DNA of 5,759 nt from Gorillibacterium sp. Its GTDB lineage: Bacteria > Bacillota > Bacilli > Paenibacillales > NBRC-103111. The notes below the pieces were generated by a model. The model was not told where the DNA came from. It saw only the letters and a list, made by a program, of their open reading frames with translations, and made no database searches. The DNA lies in the NCBI GenBank assembly GCA_014380705.1, contig JACMJI010000148.1, positions 1 through 5,759 on the forward strand, given 5' to 3'. A program made the translations under genes and the position numbers. Within the stretch, counting starts at the first letter, position 1, and every line of letters starts with the position of its first letter. Shown here piece by piece: positions 1 through 5,451 of the stretch.

Positions 1-1049
1 ACTGAAATAATACCATCTTCCGCATGTTCCGTCATTGCAAGTGATTCCTGATACACAGCACTAGCGGCAGCCGCAACACCCTGTATACCTTCAGCTAGTT
101 CAGCAACGGCCACAGAACCCTCTTCAGCTGAACGGACTTGGCTGTCGGATGTACTCGCCAGCATGGATAACGATTCAGCGATCTCACCCGTAACGGCCTT
201 CGCTTCTGATGCACTAATTGCAAGTTGGTTGGAGGAGAGATTAACCTGTGAGGAGGCTTGGTCCACTTTGCCAATCAAGGATCGCAGATTTAGAATCATT
301 CGATTGATCGAATCCGCCATTAAACCAATCTCATCCTGCGAACGTACAACGACAGGTTCACTCGTTAAATCTCCTTCAGCTACTTTATTTGTCAACAATC
401 CAACCTTAGATAGCATCCGAATCAGTTGGTTCGTAAAGAAAAAAGCAGCAACCAGCAGTAGTCCTGCCAGGCATAAGGTAATAAGCAACAAGTTGCTATT
501 AAAAGCTGAAATCGTCTTGTCTGTATCCGCTGTAGGAACGGCAAATGAAATGAGACCAATTATCGTCTTGTCATATGAACGTAACAGATCGGTCACGGTA
601 TAATACCGCTCGTCTGCAATTTTCTCATAATCTGCAACAGGAGTACCTGTCTTATTCAGTTCTTTCCAAATCTCTGGTGAAACCTCTCCCCCAACATCAG
701 GGACCCCGTTGCTCATAATGTTGCTGGAAACCTTCGTTTCCCCCTGTGAGATCGTAATCCGAATGTTCTCGTTGCCAAGACGAGGCACTAAATTATCAAT
801 GAATGCTAAATTATCATTCATCGGCTGCTCGCCTTTAAAAAGCTTGCCTTGGACGATTCTCCATTCCCCCGGGTTTTTCTCTTCAAGAATTTCCATCCCC
901 GTTTTGAAACTGGTTAGCACAAAATTTTTCAGTTGGGTTTCTGTTGATTTTTTCATTGTATAACTTGAATAGCCAAACATTATCGAATTCCCTATGAGAA
1001 TTACGATACCAAGCATGAGCAGTAATTTAAACCTCAAACCTAATTTCAT
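1..1049 (-). CDS. Methyl-accepting chemotaxis protein, N-terminal 349 codons (cut by window edge)
   Basis: This is a transmembrane chemoreceptor that should sense an extracellular ligand and control CheA at the cell pole. My own translation from ATG 1049 is open to the window edge. Residues about 8-27 form the first membrane helix. Residues 30-186 form an extracytoplasmic sensor whose 'GEWRIVQGKLFKG' (61-73) and 'IIGLISFAVP' (163-172) resemble single-Cache (sCache_3-type) receptors. Residues 187-207 form the second membrane helix. A HAMP domain follows, with 'VAEGDLT' and 'DEIG' (239-242). From about 260 a heptad-rich, Ala/Ser/Glu-rich coiled coil begins, the start of the methylation region. 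The kinase-contacting tip lies beyond the window. The start is supported by an AGGGAGGG Shine-Dalgarno at 1056-1063. The gene is separated from deoC by a terminator and has its own candidate promoter and cre site. The ligand cannot be told. The family call is very secure. Confidence 0.95.
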   Translation of the reverse strand, partial: MKLGLRFKLLLMLGIVILIGNSIMFGYSSYTMKKSTETQLKNFVLTSFKTGMEILEEKNPGEWRIVQGKLFKGEQPMNDNLAFIDNLVPRLGNENIRITISQGETKVSSNIMSNGVPDVGGEVSPEIWKELNKTGTPVADYEKIADERYYTVTDLLRSYDKTIIGLISFAVPTADTDKTISAFNSNLLLITLCLAGLLLVAAFFFTNQLIRMLSKVGLLTNKVAEGDLTSEPVVVRSQDEIGLMADSINRMILNLRSLIGKVDQASSQVNLSSNQLAISASEAKAVTGEIAESLSMLASTSDSQVRSAEEGSVAVAELAEGIQGVAAAASAVYQESLAMTEHAEDGIIS

Positions 1050-1055
1050 ACCGTT

Positions 1056-1063
1056 CCCTCCCT
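1056..1063 (-). promoter_or_regulatory. Ribosome binding site of the chemoreceptor gene
   Basis: On the minus strand AGGGAGGG lies six bases before ATG 1049. It is a strong match to the Bacillales anti-SD sequence and fixes the start, which also places the positively charged 'MKLGLRFK' just ahead of the first membrane helix. Confidence 0.8.
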
Positions 1064-1109
1064 ATCTTCTGTCTGATAATGACGAATGCTAACGAATAAT
1101 CGCTTTGCA

Positions 1110-1136
1110 TCATCGGTTTCCCTTGCAAAATTTTTT
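1110..1136 (-). promoter_or_regulatory. Possible sigma-D (motility sigma factor) promoter, weak
   Basis: On the minus strand AAAA (1136-1133), a 15-base spacer and ACCGATGA (1117-1110) resemble the sigma-D consensus TAAA-N15-GCCGATAT. The matches are 3 of 4 and about 5 of 8. Motility sigma factors often drive chemoreceptor genes in Bacillus, which makes the position sensible, but the match is weak. It competes with the sigma-A candidate just upstream. Confidence 0.25.
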
Positions 1137-1143
1137 TCTTACT

Positions 1144-1172
1144 ATTGTACTAAAATATCCACTTACTGCCTA
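1144..1172 (-). promoter_or_regulatory. Candidate sigma-A promoter of the chemoreceptor gene
   Basis: On the minus strand TAGGCA (1172-1167; 4 of 6 to TTGACA), a 17-base spacer and TACAAT (1149-1144; 5 of 6 to TATAAT) form a plausible promoter. It would give a leader of roughly 85-90 bases before ATG 1049. It lies downstream of the deoC terminator in an AT-rich stretch. No experimental start is visible from sequence. Confidence 0.45.
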
Positions 1173-1186
1173 TAACTTATTCTTAT

Positions 1187-1201
1187 ATGTAAACGCTATC
1201 T
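1187..1201. promoter_or_regulatory. Candidate cre site (CcpA catabolite-control operator)
   Basis: ATGTAAACGCTATCT on the plus strand matches every specified position of the Bacillus cre consensus WTGNAANCGNWNNCW. It sits 15 bases upstream of the candidate sigma-A -35 box of the chemoreceptor gene and 22 bases past the deoC terminator hairpin. By family knowledge, CcpA bound upstream of -35 can activate, and closer binding represses, so the sign of control is not predictable. The assignment is from the motif only. Confidence 0.45.
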
Positions 1202-1214
1202 TAAGTATATTTTC

Positions 1215-1261
1215 AGAACAAAGGCCGCATAGCTGACATAAATTTGTCAGCTTACGCGGCC
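1215..1261 (-). terminator. Rho-independent terminator of the Nudix–deoC unit
   Basis: On the minus strand GGCCGC (inner bases GTA) AGCTGACA pairs with TGTCAGCT (AT) GCGGCC. That gives an 8-bp inner and a 6-bp GC-rich outer helix, separated by a small internal loop and closed by a 6-base loop. TTTGTTCT follows. It begins 19 bases after the deoC stop and separates deoC from the chemoreceptor gene. The U-tract is short and interrupted, but the stem is strong. There is no T-run on the plus-strand side, so it works in one direction only. Confidence 0.85.
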
Positions 1262-1280
1262 GAATGACAAAAATAGTCGA

Positions 1281-1961
1281 TTAATAACCAGCTTCACTCT
1301 TGAGTCCGTTAATAATTGCCACTCCTGAACTTGTGCCAAGCCGTGCGGCTCCTGCTTCTACCATGAGAATGGCAGTTTCCAGATCTCGAATGCCCCCGGA
1401 TGCTTTGACCTGAACATGAGAGGAAACAGCCGCACGCATTAAGCGAATATCTTCAGCAGTGGCTCCACCAGGACCAAACCCCGTTGATGTCTTGACAAAA
1501 TGTGCGCCTGCTGCCTCTGACAGCTTACACGCGGTTACTTTCTGTTCATCATTCAGAAAGCCTGTTTCCAGAATAACCTTAACGATGGCTTGTCCATTTA
1601 CAGCCTGAACAACCTCACGAATATCCGCTTCAACTGCTTTATAATTCCCTTCCAGAAGCTGACCAATCGACAAAACCATATCGATTTCAGTTGCCCCGCC
1701 CGAAGCTGCGACTGCCGCTTCAAATGCTTTGACTGGTGTATGATTGGCTCCTAATGGGAAGCCAACGACCACAGCAATTCCTGTTTCCGAGCTTTTGAGA
1801 ACTTCATTGCACAGACTTACCCATTTGCCATTAACGCATACCGTGCGAAACTTATATGTGATCGCTTCAAAGCATAGCTTCTCGATTGCTTCCGCATTGG
1901 CATCCGGCTTAAGCAGCGTGTGATCAATCCATGAAGCAATGACTTTATCATCATATTTCAT
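1281..1961 (-). CDS. deoC: Deoxyribose-phosphate aldolase (DERA)
   Basis: This cytoplasmic class I aldolase splits 2-deoxy-D-ribose 5-phosphate into glyceraldehyde 3-phosphate and acetaldehyde, the last step of deoxyribonucleoside catabolism. The 226-residue protein has the usual length of the Bacillus-type enzyme and a complete TIM-barrel core. It has 'DHTLLKP' (13-19), 'EIDMV' with Asp94, Lys157 in 'FVKTSTGF' as the Schiff-base lysine, Lys186 in 'VKASGGIR' as the proton-relay lysine, and the phosphate-binding 'RLGTSSG' (207-213). The last residue, Tyr226, may correspond to the C-terminal tyrosine important in the E. coli enzyme. The ATG overlaps the 3' end of the Nudix gene by 11 bases. Its SD (GGAAGGGG, 1974-1981) lies inside that gene at a slightly long 12-base spacing, so translation is probably coupled. 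No deoxynucleoside transporter, kinase or DeoR-type regulator is in the window. Confidence 0.97.
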   Translation of the reverse strand: MKYDDKVIASWIDHTLLKPDANAEAIEKLCFEAITYKFRTVCVNGKWVSLCNEVLKSSETGIAVVVGFPLGANHTPVKAFEAAVAASGGATEIDMVLSIGQLLEGNYKAVEADIREVVQAVNGQAIVKVILETGFLNDEQKVTACKLSEAAGAHFVKTSTGFGPGGATAEDIRLMRAAVSSHVQVKASGGIRDLETAILMVEAGAARLGTSSGVAIINGLKSEAGY

Positions 1962-2382
1962 TTGGTTTCTGATCCCCTTCCATTTCAGTTATTGCCTGGA
2001 TCAATACGTTATCATTATTACCATATCCAGATTGCTTTTGCAGCCGTAGTGCTTCCTTAGGTGTATACCAACCGACTCCGTCGATTTCCTCAATCTGAAC
2101 CTTATCGCTTCCGCCAACTGCCTCGACGAGGAAATAATGAACCTCCTTAGCCGAATGGTGAACATCGTCCTGATAGTGGATAACCATCAGCGGTTTAATG
2201 ATCCGTCCCCATGTGCCCGTCTCTTCCTCAATTTCACGGATCGCTGTCTGCTCTACGGTTTCCCCCGCTTCCATCTTTCCTTTGGCCAGCGTAATCTTAC
2301 CGAAACGGTCTTTAATTAATTGGATCTCTAGTCCTTGCTCCCCTTTGCGGAACACAACACCACCCGCGGACACAATAACCAC
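1951..2382 (-). CDS. Nudix hydrolase
   Basis: This is a 143-residue single-domain Nudix protein that should hydrolyse a nucleoside diphosphate linked to some other group. The Nudix box is complete: Gly35, Glu41, then 'REIEEETG' (49-56), fitting GX5EX7REUXEEXGU. The acidic residues 50, 53 and 54 would bind Mg2+. The 'TLAKGKMEAGE' run, 'KEVHYFLVEA' and 'EIDGVGWYTPKEAL' resemble diadenosine-polyphosphate or MutT-like members, but the substrate cannot be assigned. The start is GTG 2382. A TGA lies directly upstream in frame, and AGGGGG (2391-2396) sits eight bases before the GTG. An ATG at 2386 is in another frame. The gene follows mtaB by 50 bases and overlaps deoC by 11 bases, hinting at a joint role in nucleotide clean-up or salvage. 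Confidence 0.92.
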   Translation of the reverse strand: MVIVSAGGVVFRKGEQGLEIQLIKDRFGKITLAKGKMEAGETVEQTAIREIEEETGTWGRIIKPLMVIHYQDDVHHSAKEVHYFLVEAVGGSDKVQIEEIDGVGWYTPKEALRLQKQSGYGNNDNVLIQAITEMEGDQKPNEI

Positions 2383-2390
2383 TCATTCTA

Positions 2391-2396
2391 CCCCCT
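2391..2396 (-). promoter_or_regulatory. Ribosome binding site fixing the GTG start of the Nudix gene
   Basis: On the minus strand AGGGGG is spaced eight bases from GTG 2382. With the in-frame TGA immediately before that GTG, it leaves no upstream alternative. It directly follows the T-run of the hairpin at 2401-2420, so an RNA ending there would stop just short of this site. Confidence 0.75.
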
Positions 2397-2400
2397 AATC

Positions 2401-2420
2401 AAAAACCAATAATTTATTGG
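2401..2420 (-). terminator. Weak terminator-like hairpin between mtaB and the Nudix gene
   Basis: On the minus strand CCAAT-AAATT-ATTGG is followed at once by TTTTT. The five-pair, AT-rich stem is much weaker than a typical intrinsic terminator, though the T-run is well placed. It may partly end transcription from the prmA–mtaB block or be neutral. The plus strand has no T-run after it. Confidence 0.35.
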
Positions 2421-2432
2421 CACCAGCTAAAG

Positions 2433-3770
2433 CTACAGCCTTGTCAAGTTTGGTTCTAACATACGTAAAGCTGTTCCCTCAGAGACAGTTACTCCCGATT
2501 TTAGGATCTTGACTTTGACCATATGGCGAAGCATTTCCTTTGTTCCGGGAAAAGCGACCTGTAAATAGTTATCCGAATAACCGGCAATCATTCCTAGATG
2601 CGGCTCTTCCTTGCATAGTCGCTCAGGGATAATGTCCAGGGTTTGACCAATGAATTTGTCAGCATAAGCAAGCTGCATTGTTTCCGATAGCTTGATCAAG
2701 CGGCGCACGCGATGATCCTTAACTTCATCGTCTATTTGATCCACCATAAGAGCGGCAGGTGTACCTGAGCGTTTCGAATAGGGAAATACATGCATTTCGG
2801 AAAATTTCATTTTTTCCATAAAGCGGTATCCATTCTCGAACATTTCCTCGGTCTCCCCCGGGAAGCCCACGATTACATCGGTCGTTATGGCGACATCAGG
2901 GAAAGTATCATGGATTTTGGCAATTTTCTCACCAAACTCCGCTGTTGTGTATCTCCGCTTCATCCGTTCTAGCACCGTATCATCACCGGCTTGCAGTGGT
3001 ACATGAAAGTGGCGGCAGAGCTTATCTGAGTTCTTCAACACATTCAAGACACCATCATCAATCTGGCTGGCTTCAATCGAGCTAATTCGAATCCGCCTGA
3101 TGCCATCGATTTTGTCAAGATCGCTGAGCAGATGAGCCAGTCTGTATTCGTCTAGATCCTCCCCATAGCCTCCTGTGTGAATACCCGTTAGAACAAGTTC
3201 CTCATACCCGGCTTCCACAAGCTGACGAGCTTGCTGCAGCACATTCTCCGGCTTACGGCTACGCAGCAGTCCCCGAGACCAAGGAATAATACAGAAGGTG
3301 CAGAAATTATTGCAGCCCTCTTGAATTTTCAAGAACCCACGTGTACGATCAGCAAATTCAGGAACATTCATCTCTTCAAAATCACGCGTTTTCATAATAT
3401 TGCGAACAATGTTGATGGGCTCCCGCTGCTCACGGAACTGCTTCACCATAGGTAATAGAAGATGTCGATCCTGCGTGCCTATAACAATATCAACACCCGG
3501 TATTGCTGCGACCTCAGCAGGAGCCGTTTGGGCATAACAGCCTGTTACACAGACAATCGCATCTGGATTGCGACGTACCGCTCGGCGAATAACCTGACGG
3601 CTTTTTTTATCCCCTGTATTCGTTACCGTACATGTATTAATGACATATACATCCGCACTGGATTCAAAATCCACTTGTTCGTAGCCTTCCAATTTGAACA
3701 ACTGCCAGATGCCTTCGCTCTCGTAAAAATTCACTTTGCAGCCTAAGGTTTGAAAAGCCACGGTAGACAC
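2433..3770 (-). CDS. mtaB: tRNA (N6-threonylcarbamoyladenosine(37)-C2)-methylthiotransferase
   Basis: This radical-SAM enzyme adds a methylthio group to t6A37 of ANN-decoding tRNAs, giving ms2t6A, and is the counterpart of B. subtilis YqeV. Numbered from the preferred GTG start, the protein has 445 residues. The N-terminal methylthiotransferase domain has cluster cysteines in 'LGCKVN' (Cys11), 'NTCTVTNTGDKKSRQ' (Cys47) and 'TGCYAQ' (Cys78). The radical-SAM CxxxCxxC is 'CNNFCTFC' (Cys153, 157, 160). 'VGFPGETEE' follows near 301, and a TRAM RNA-binding domain occupies about 375-440. I chose GTG 3770 over ATG 3800. GGGGGG (3779-3784) lies eight bases before the GTG, the protein then begins 'MSTVAFQTLGCKVN' like its relatives, and the gap to the rsmE stop is four bases. 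ATG 3800 has no SD and would overlap rsmE by 26 bases. All catalytic residues are present. Confidence 0.96.
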   Translation of the reverse strand: MSTVAFQTLGCKVNFYESEGIWQLFKLEGYEQVDFESSADVYVINTCTVTNTGDKKSRQVIRRAVRRNPDAIVCVTGCYAQTAPAEVAAIPGVDIVIGTQDRHLLLPMVKQFREQREPINIVRNIMKTRDFEEMNVPEFADRTRGFLKIQEGCNNFCTFCIIPWSRGLLRSRKPENVLQQARQLVEAGYEELVLTGIHTGGYGEDLDEYRLAHLLSDLDKIDGIRRIRISSIEASQIDDGVLNVLKNSDKLCRHFHVPLQAGDDTVLERMKRRYTTAEFGEKIAKIHDTFPDVAITTDVIVGFPGETEEMFENGYRFMEKMKFSEMHVFPYSKRSGTPAALMVDQIDDEVKDHRVRRLIKLSETMQLAYADKFIGQTLDIIPERLCKEEPHLGMIAGYSDNYLQVAFPGTKEMLRHMVKVKILKSGVTVSEGTALRMLEPNLTRL

Positions 3771-3774
3771 TGGA

Positions 3775-4587
3775 TCAACCCCCCATTTCACCGTATTCAT
3801 ATAAAATGCAAGCGAGAGCAGTCATTCCCGCTGTTTCAGTGCGGAGAATTCTCAGCCCTAAGCCTGTGGCGTGGCAGCCTGCTGCTTCAGCCTGCTCCGC
3901 TTCCTTCTCAGATATCCCGCCTTCTGGTCCAATGATGAGCATAATACGGGGTTTCCGTTGTTCACTACCTGTTTCATGATCCGCTGGATTAGCAGAGCGT
4001 CTATCCTCAAGACCAATCCGATTCGCCTCACGCAGCAGAACGCTTCGTAAATGCTGCCCAGACTCCTTCTCATAGCAGAGGAGTGCTAAATCAACTTCAG
4101 CTGCCGTAAGCTTAAGCAGCTCCTTCCAAGAGATCGGAGCATCGACCTCCGGAACTACACTCCGATGGGCTTGCTCAGCTGCTTCCTTAGCGATTTTCTG
4201 CCAGCGCAAGAGTCGTTTTTCTTCTTTTTTGGCGTCGTATTGAACAATGGTTCGCTCCGATAAGAAAGGAATAAAGCGAGCAGCACCGATCTCCGTGCAT
4301 TTCTGAATAACAGTCTCCAGCTTGTCCCCTTTGGGAAGACTTTGCGCAACCCAAACATCGACAACGGGTTCATTCGCAAGTGGAAGCTCTTCTAGTATGT
4401 CTGCCTGAACCTCAGTTTTACCAATTACCGTTAAGGAGACGAGGACGCTTCTCCCTGTACCATCGCAGCAGATCACCTTATTGCCTGGCTCCGCACGCAT
4501 AACACGACTTAGATGATGGGCATCCTCACCGCAGATTTGAACCGTATGTGGACCGAATTGTTCCGGTGGTATAAAATATCTTTGCAT
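3775..4587 (-). CDS. rsmE: 16S rRNA (uracil(1498)-N3)-methyltransferase
   Basis: RsmE uses S-adenosylmethionine to methylate N3 of U1498 in helix 44 of 16S rRNA, near the decoding site. The 270-residue protein has the N-terminal PUA-like RNA-binding domain ('HHLSRVMR', 24-31) and the SPOUT knot domain. Family segments are 'KCTEIGAARFIPFLSERT' (96-113), 'KIAKEAAEQAHR' (131-142), and the SAM-binding knot 'IIGPEGGIS' (218-226) with 'LGLRILRTETA' (243-253). It is about 20 residues longer than many relatives because of a hydrophilic stretch at about 187-212. ATG 4587 has an AAAGGA SD seven bases upstream. The gene follows the M50 protease after 171 bases and runs into mtaB, the same rsmE–mtaB pair as yqeU–yqeV of B. 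subtilis. I saw no convincing promoter in the gap, so read-through from prmA is likely. Confidence 0.97.
   Translation of the reverse strand: MQRYFIPPEQFGPHTVQICGEDAHHLSRVMRAEPGNKVICCDGTGRSVLVSLTVIGKTEVQADILEELPLANEPVVDVWVAQSLPKGDKLETVIQKCTEIGAARFIPFLSERTIVQYDAKKEEKRLLRWQKIAKEAAEQAHRSVVPEVDAPISWKELLKLTAAEVDLALLCYEKESGQHLRSVLLREANRIGLEDRRSANPADHETGSEQRKPRIMLIIGPEGGISEKEAEQAEAAGCHATGLGLRILRTETAGMTALACILYEYGEMGG
3779..3784 (-). promoter_or_regulatory. Ribosome binding site deciding the mtaB start
   Basis: The minus-strand GGGGGG lies within the last codons of rsmE, eight bases before GTG 3770. It supports the GTG over the upstream ATG 3800. Its place inside rsmE implies that mtaB translation follows on directly from rsmE. 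Confidence 0.75.
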
Positions 4588-4594
4588 AAGGGAG

Positions 4595-4600
4595 TCCTTT
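4595..4600 (-). promoter_or_regulatory. Ribosome binding site of rsmE
   Basis: The minus-strand AAAGGA is spaced seven bases from ATG 4587. This is a normal Bacillales arrangement and supports that ATG, which begins the family-typical 'MQRYF'. Confidence 0.7.
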
Positions 4601-4667
4601 CCTTGCCTTTGCGTTGTACAAGTCTTGCTATGCTGACAGGCATCTTCTCAATATAACGCGTAGATTT

Positions 4668-4704
4668 TCAAAAAGCTAGGATATGCTGAGATAATCTAAG
4701 CTTT
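4668..4704 (-). terminator. Possible weak terminator or attenuator between the M50 protease gene and rsmE
   Basis: On the minus strand AAAGCTTAG pairs with CTAGCTTT with one bulged T, giving eight pairs around a loop of about 16 bases. The 3' arm runs directly into a T-run. The long loop and AT-rich stem make it weak, so it might lower rather than stop transcription into rsmE. Confidence 0.3.
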
Positions 4705-4802
4705 CTCCAATTGATATTTACTCCAACCAAAGTATAACCCAATTGAAATTTACTCCAATCAAAGCTTGCTCCAATCGAAATTGAAACCAAATAAAGTCGC
4801 GA
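4693..4802. repeat. Degenerate 32-base tandem repeat (about 3.4 units) across the protease stop codon
   Basis: Units lie at 4707-4738, 4739-4770 and 4771-4802, each beginning CCAAT(T/C)GA on the plus strand. A 14-base partial unit sits at 4693-4706. Over the first 26 bases, units 1 and 2 differ at two positions and units 2 and 3 at about six. The partial unit matches the end of unit 2 at 12 of 14. On the minus strand each unit carries a TTTGATTGGAGTAAA-like core that encodes F-[DG]-W-S-K. Because 32 is not a multiple of three, successive units fall in different frames. The protease stop (4759-4761) lies in unit 2, so the repeat is part coding and part non-coding. It is not a CRISPR: it has no spacers. 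Confidence 0.8.
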
Positions 4803-5451
4803 GAGTGTGATCTATTCCGTCAAAAATCGGAACGGTCAGCTCAAAAACGGGACCCAAGGTTACCTCGTAAAGCGGATCTAAGAATATAATCAACAAGAAG
4901 ATAAAAACAAACCACTGTGAAATCTGTTGCAGCTTAAGCCTAGCTGGCAGGGGTAACAAATCAAGCAGGATCCGATACCCATCAAGAGGCGGCAGGGGAA
5001 GCAGATTAAAGAGAAATAGAATAAGATTAAGTTGGATATGAAAATGCATAAAAAGTGCGATCGCATTGTGCACTCCAGGTGACATGGTTGCAAATAGTCC
5101 AAATGTATCTAATGAGTAAAAAACGAGCATCCCAAGAATAACAAGCAATAGATTAGAGAGGGGGCCGACAAGAGAAACAATAATGCCCATTATTCTTGGT
5201 TTACGAAAGTGACTGGGATTTATCAAGACAGGCTTGGCCCATCCAAATCCGACTAGAAAGATCAAGATGGTGCCAAGAATATCCAAATGGACTTGAGGAT
5301 TGAGCGTTACCCTCCCCATCGAACGAGGAGTTGGGTCACCGAACCGGTCAGCTGCGAAGGCGTGAGCAAATTCGTGAAGGGTAAAGGCGATCATCAGCAC
5401 GAGAAAAATAAACGGGATAAACTCAGGATGACGAAAGATATCAAACCCCAT
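4759..5451 (-). CDS. Site-2-protease-type membrane metalloprotease (family M50)
   Basis: This is a 230-residue integral-membrane zinc protease of the small stand-alone M50 group (YwhC-like), which cleaves substrates within or next to the membrane. The first helix (about 11-30) carries the zinc motif HEFAH (26-30) with Glu27 as catalytic base. 'NPQVHLDILGT' (51-61) follows, then a helix with 'GPLSN' (96-100). A third conserved helix holds 'FNLLPLPPLDG' (148-158), with Asp157 as the likely third zinc ligand. Another hydrophobic helix lies at about 180-192. No PDZ or CBS domain is present, unlike RseP or SpoIVFB. ATG 5451 overlaps prmA by 11 bases, with AAAAAGGA (5462-5469) ten bases upstream. 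The last codons lie in the 32-base repeat and the stop context is CTT-TGA. The substrate is unknown. The location between prmA and rsmE differs from B. subtilis. Confidence 0.94.
   Translation of the reverse strand: MGFDIFRHPEFIPFIFLVLMIAFTLHEFAHAFAADRFGDPTPRSMGRVTLNPQVHLDILGTILIFLVGFGWAKPVLINPSHFRKPRIMGIIVSLVGPLSNLLLVILGMLVFYSLDTFGLFATMSPGVHNAIALFMHFHIQLNLILFLFNLLPLPPLDGYRILLDLLPLPARLKLQQISQWFVFIFLLIIFLDPLYEVTLGPVFELTVPIFDGIDHTLATLFGFNFDWSKL

Noticed and set aside
163..963. Plus-strand open frames of 146 and 84 codons opposite the left-edge gene
   Set aside because: The minus strand is continuously open here and reads as a clear chemoreceptor with TM, Cache, HAMP and coiled-coil segments. 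The plus frames have no recognisable motif and no SD support.
1082..1097. Two ACGAAT direct repeats ten bases apart in the chemoreceptor leader
   Set aside because: They are too short to separate from chance and match no operator that I can name.
2384..2386. ATG as the Nudix start
   Set aside because: It is in a different frame that soon stops. The Nudix frame begins at GTG 2382 directly after an in-frame TGA and with a well-spaced SD.
3231..3746. Plus-strand frames of 74 and 94 codons opposite mtaB
   Set aside because: They lie antisense to conserved MtaB coding sequence, including its cysteine motifs, and their translations look like shadows with no domain.
3858..4379. Minus-strand frames of 71 and 74 codons inside rsmE
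   Set aside because: They are in an alternate frame within a fully conserved RsmE gene and have no family features.
4588..4660. Promoter for rsmE in the gap after the protease
   Set aside because: TATATT- and TACAAC-like boxes occur but none has an acceptable -35 at 16-18 bases, so I do not call a promoter.
4693..4802. CRISPR-like array
   Set aside because: The repeats are contiguous, degenerate and have no spacers. They overlap coding sequence, and there are no cas genes.
4890..5102. Minus-strand hydrophobic frame of 70 codons within the M50 gene
   Set aside because: It is an out-of-frame reading of the membrane-helix codons of the protease. Its hydrophobic character follows from the T-rich codons.
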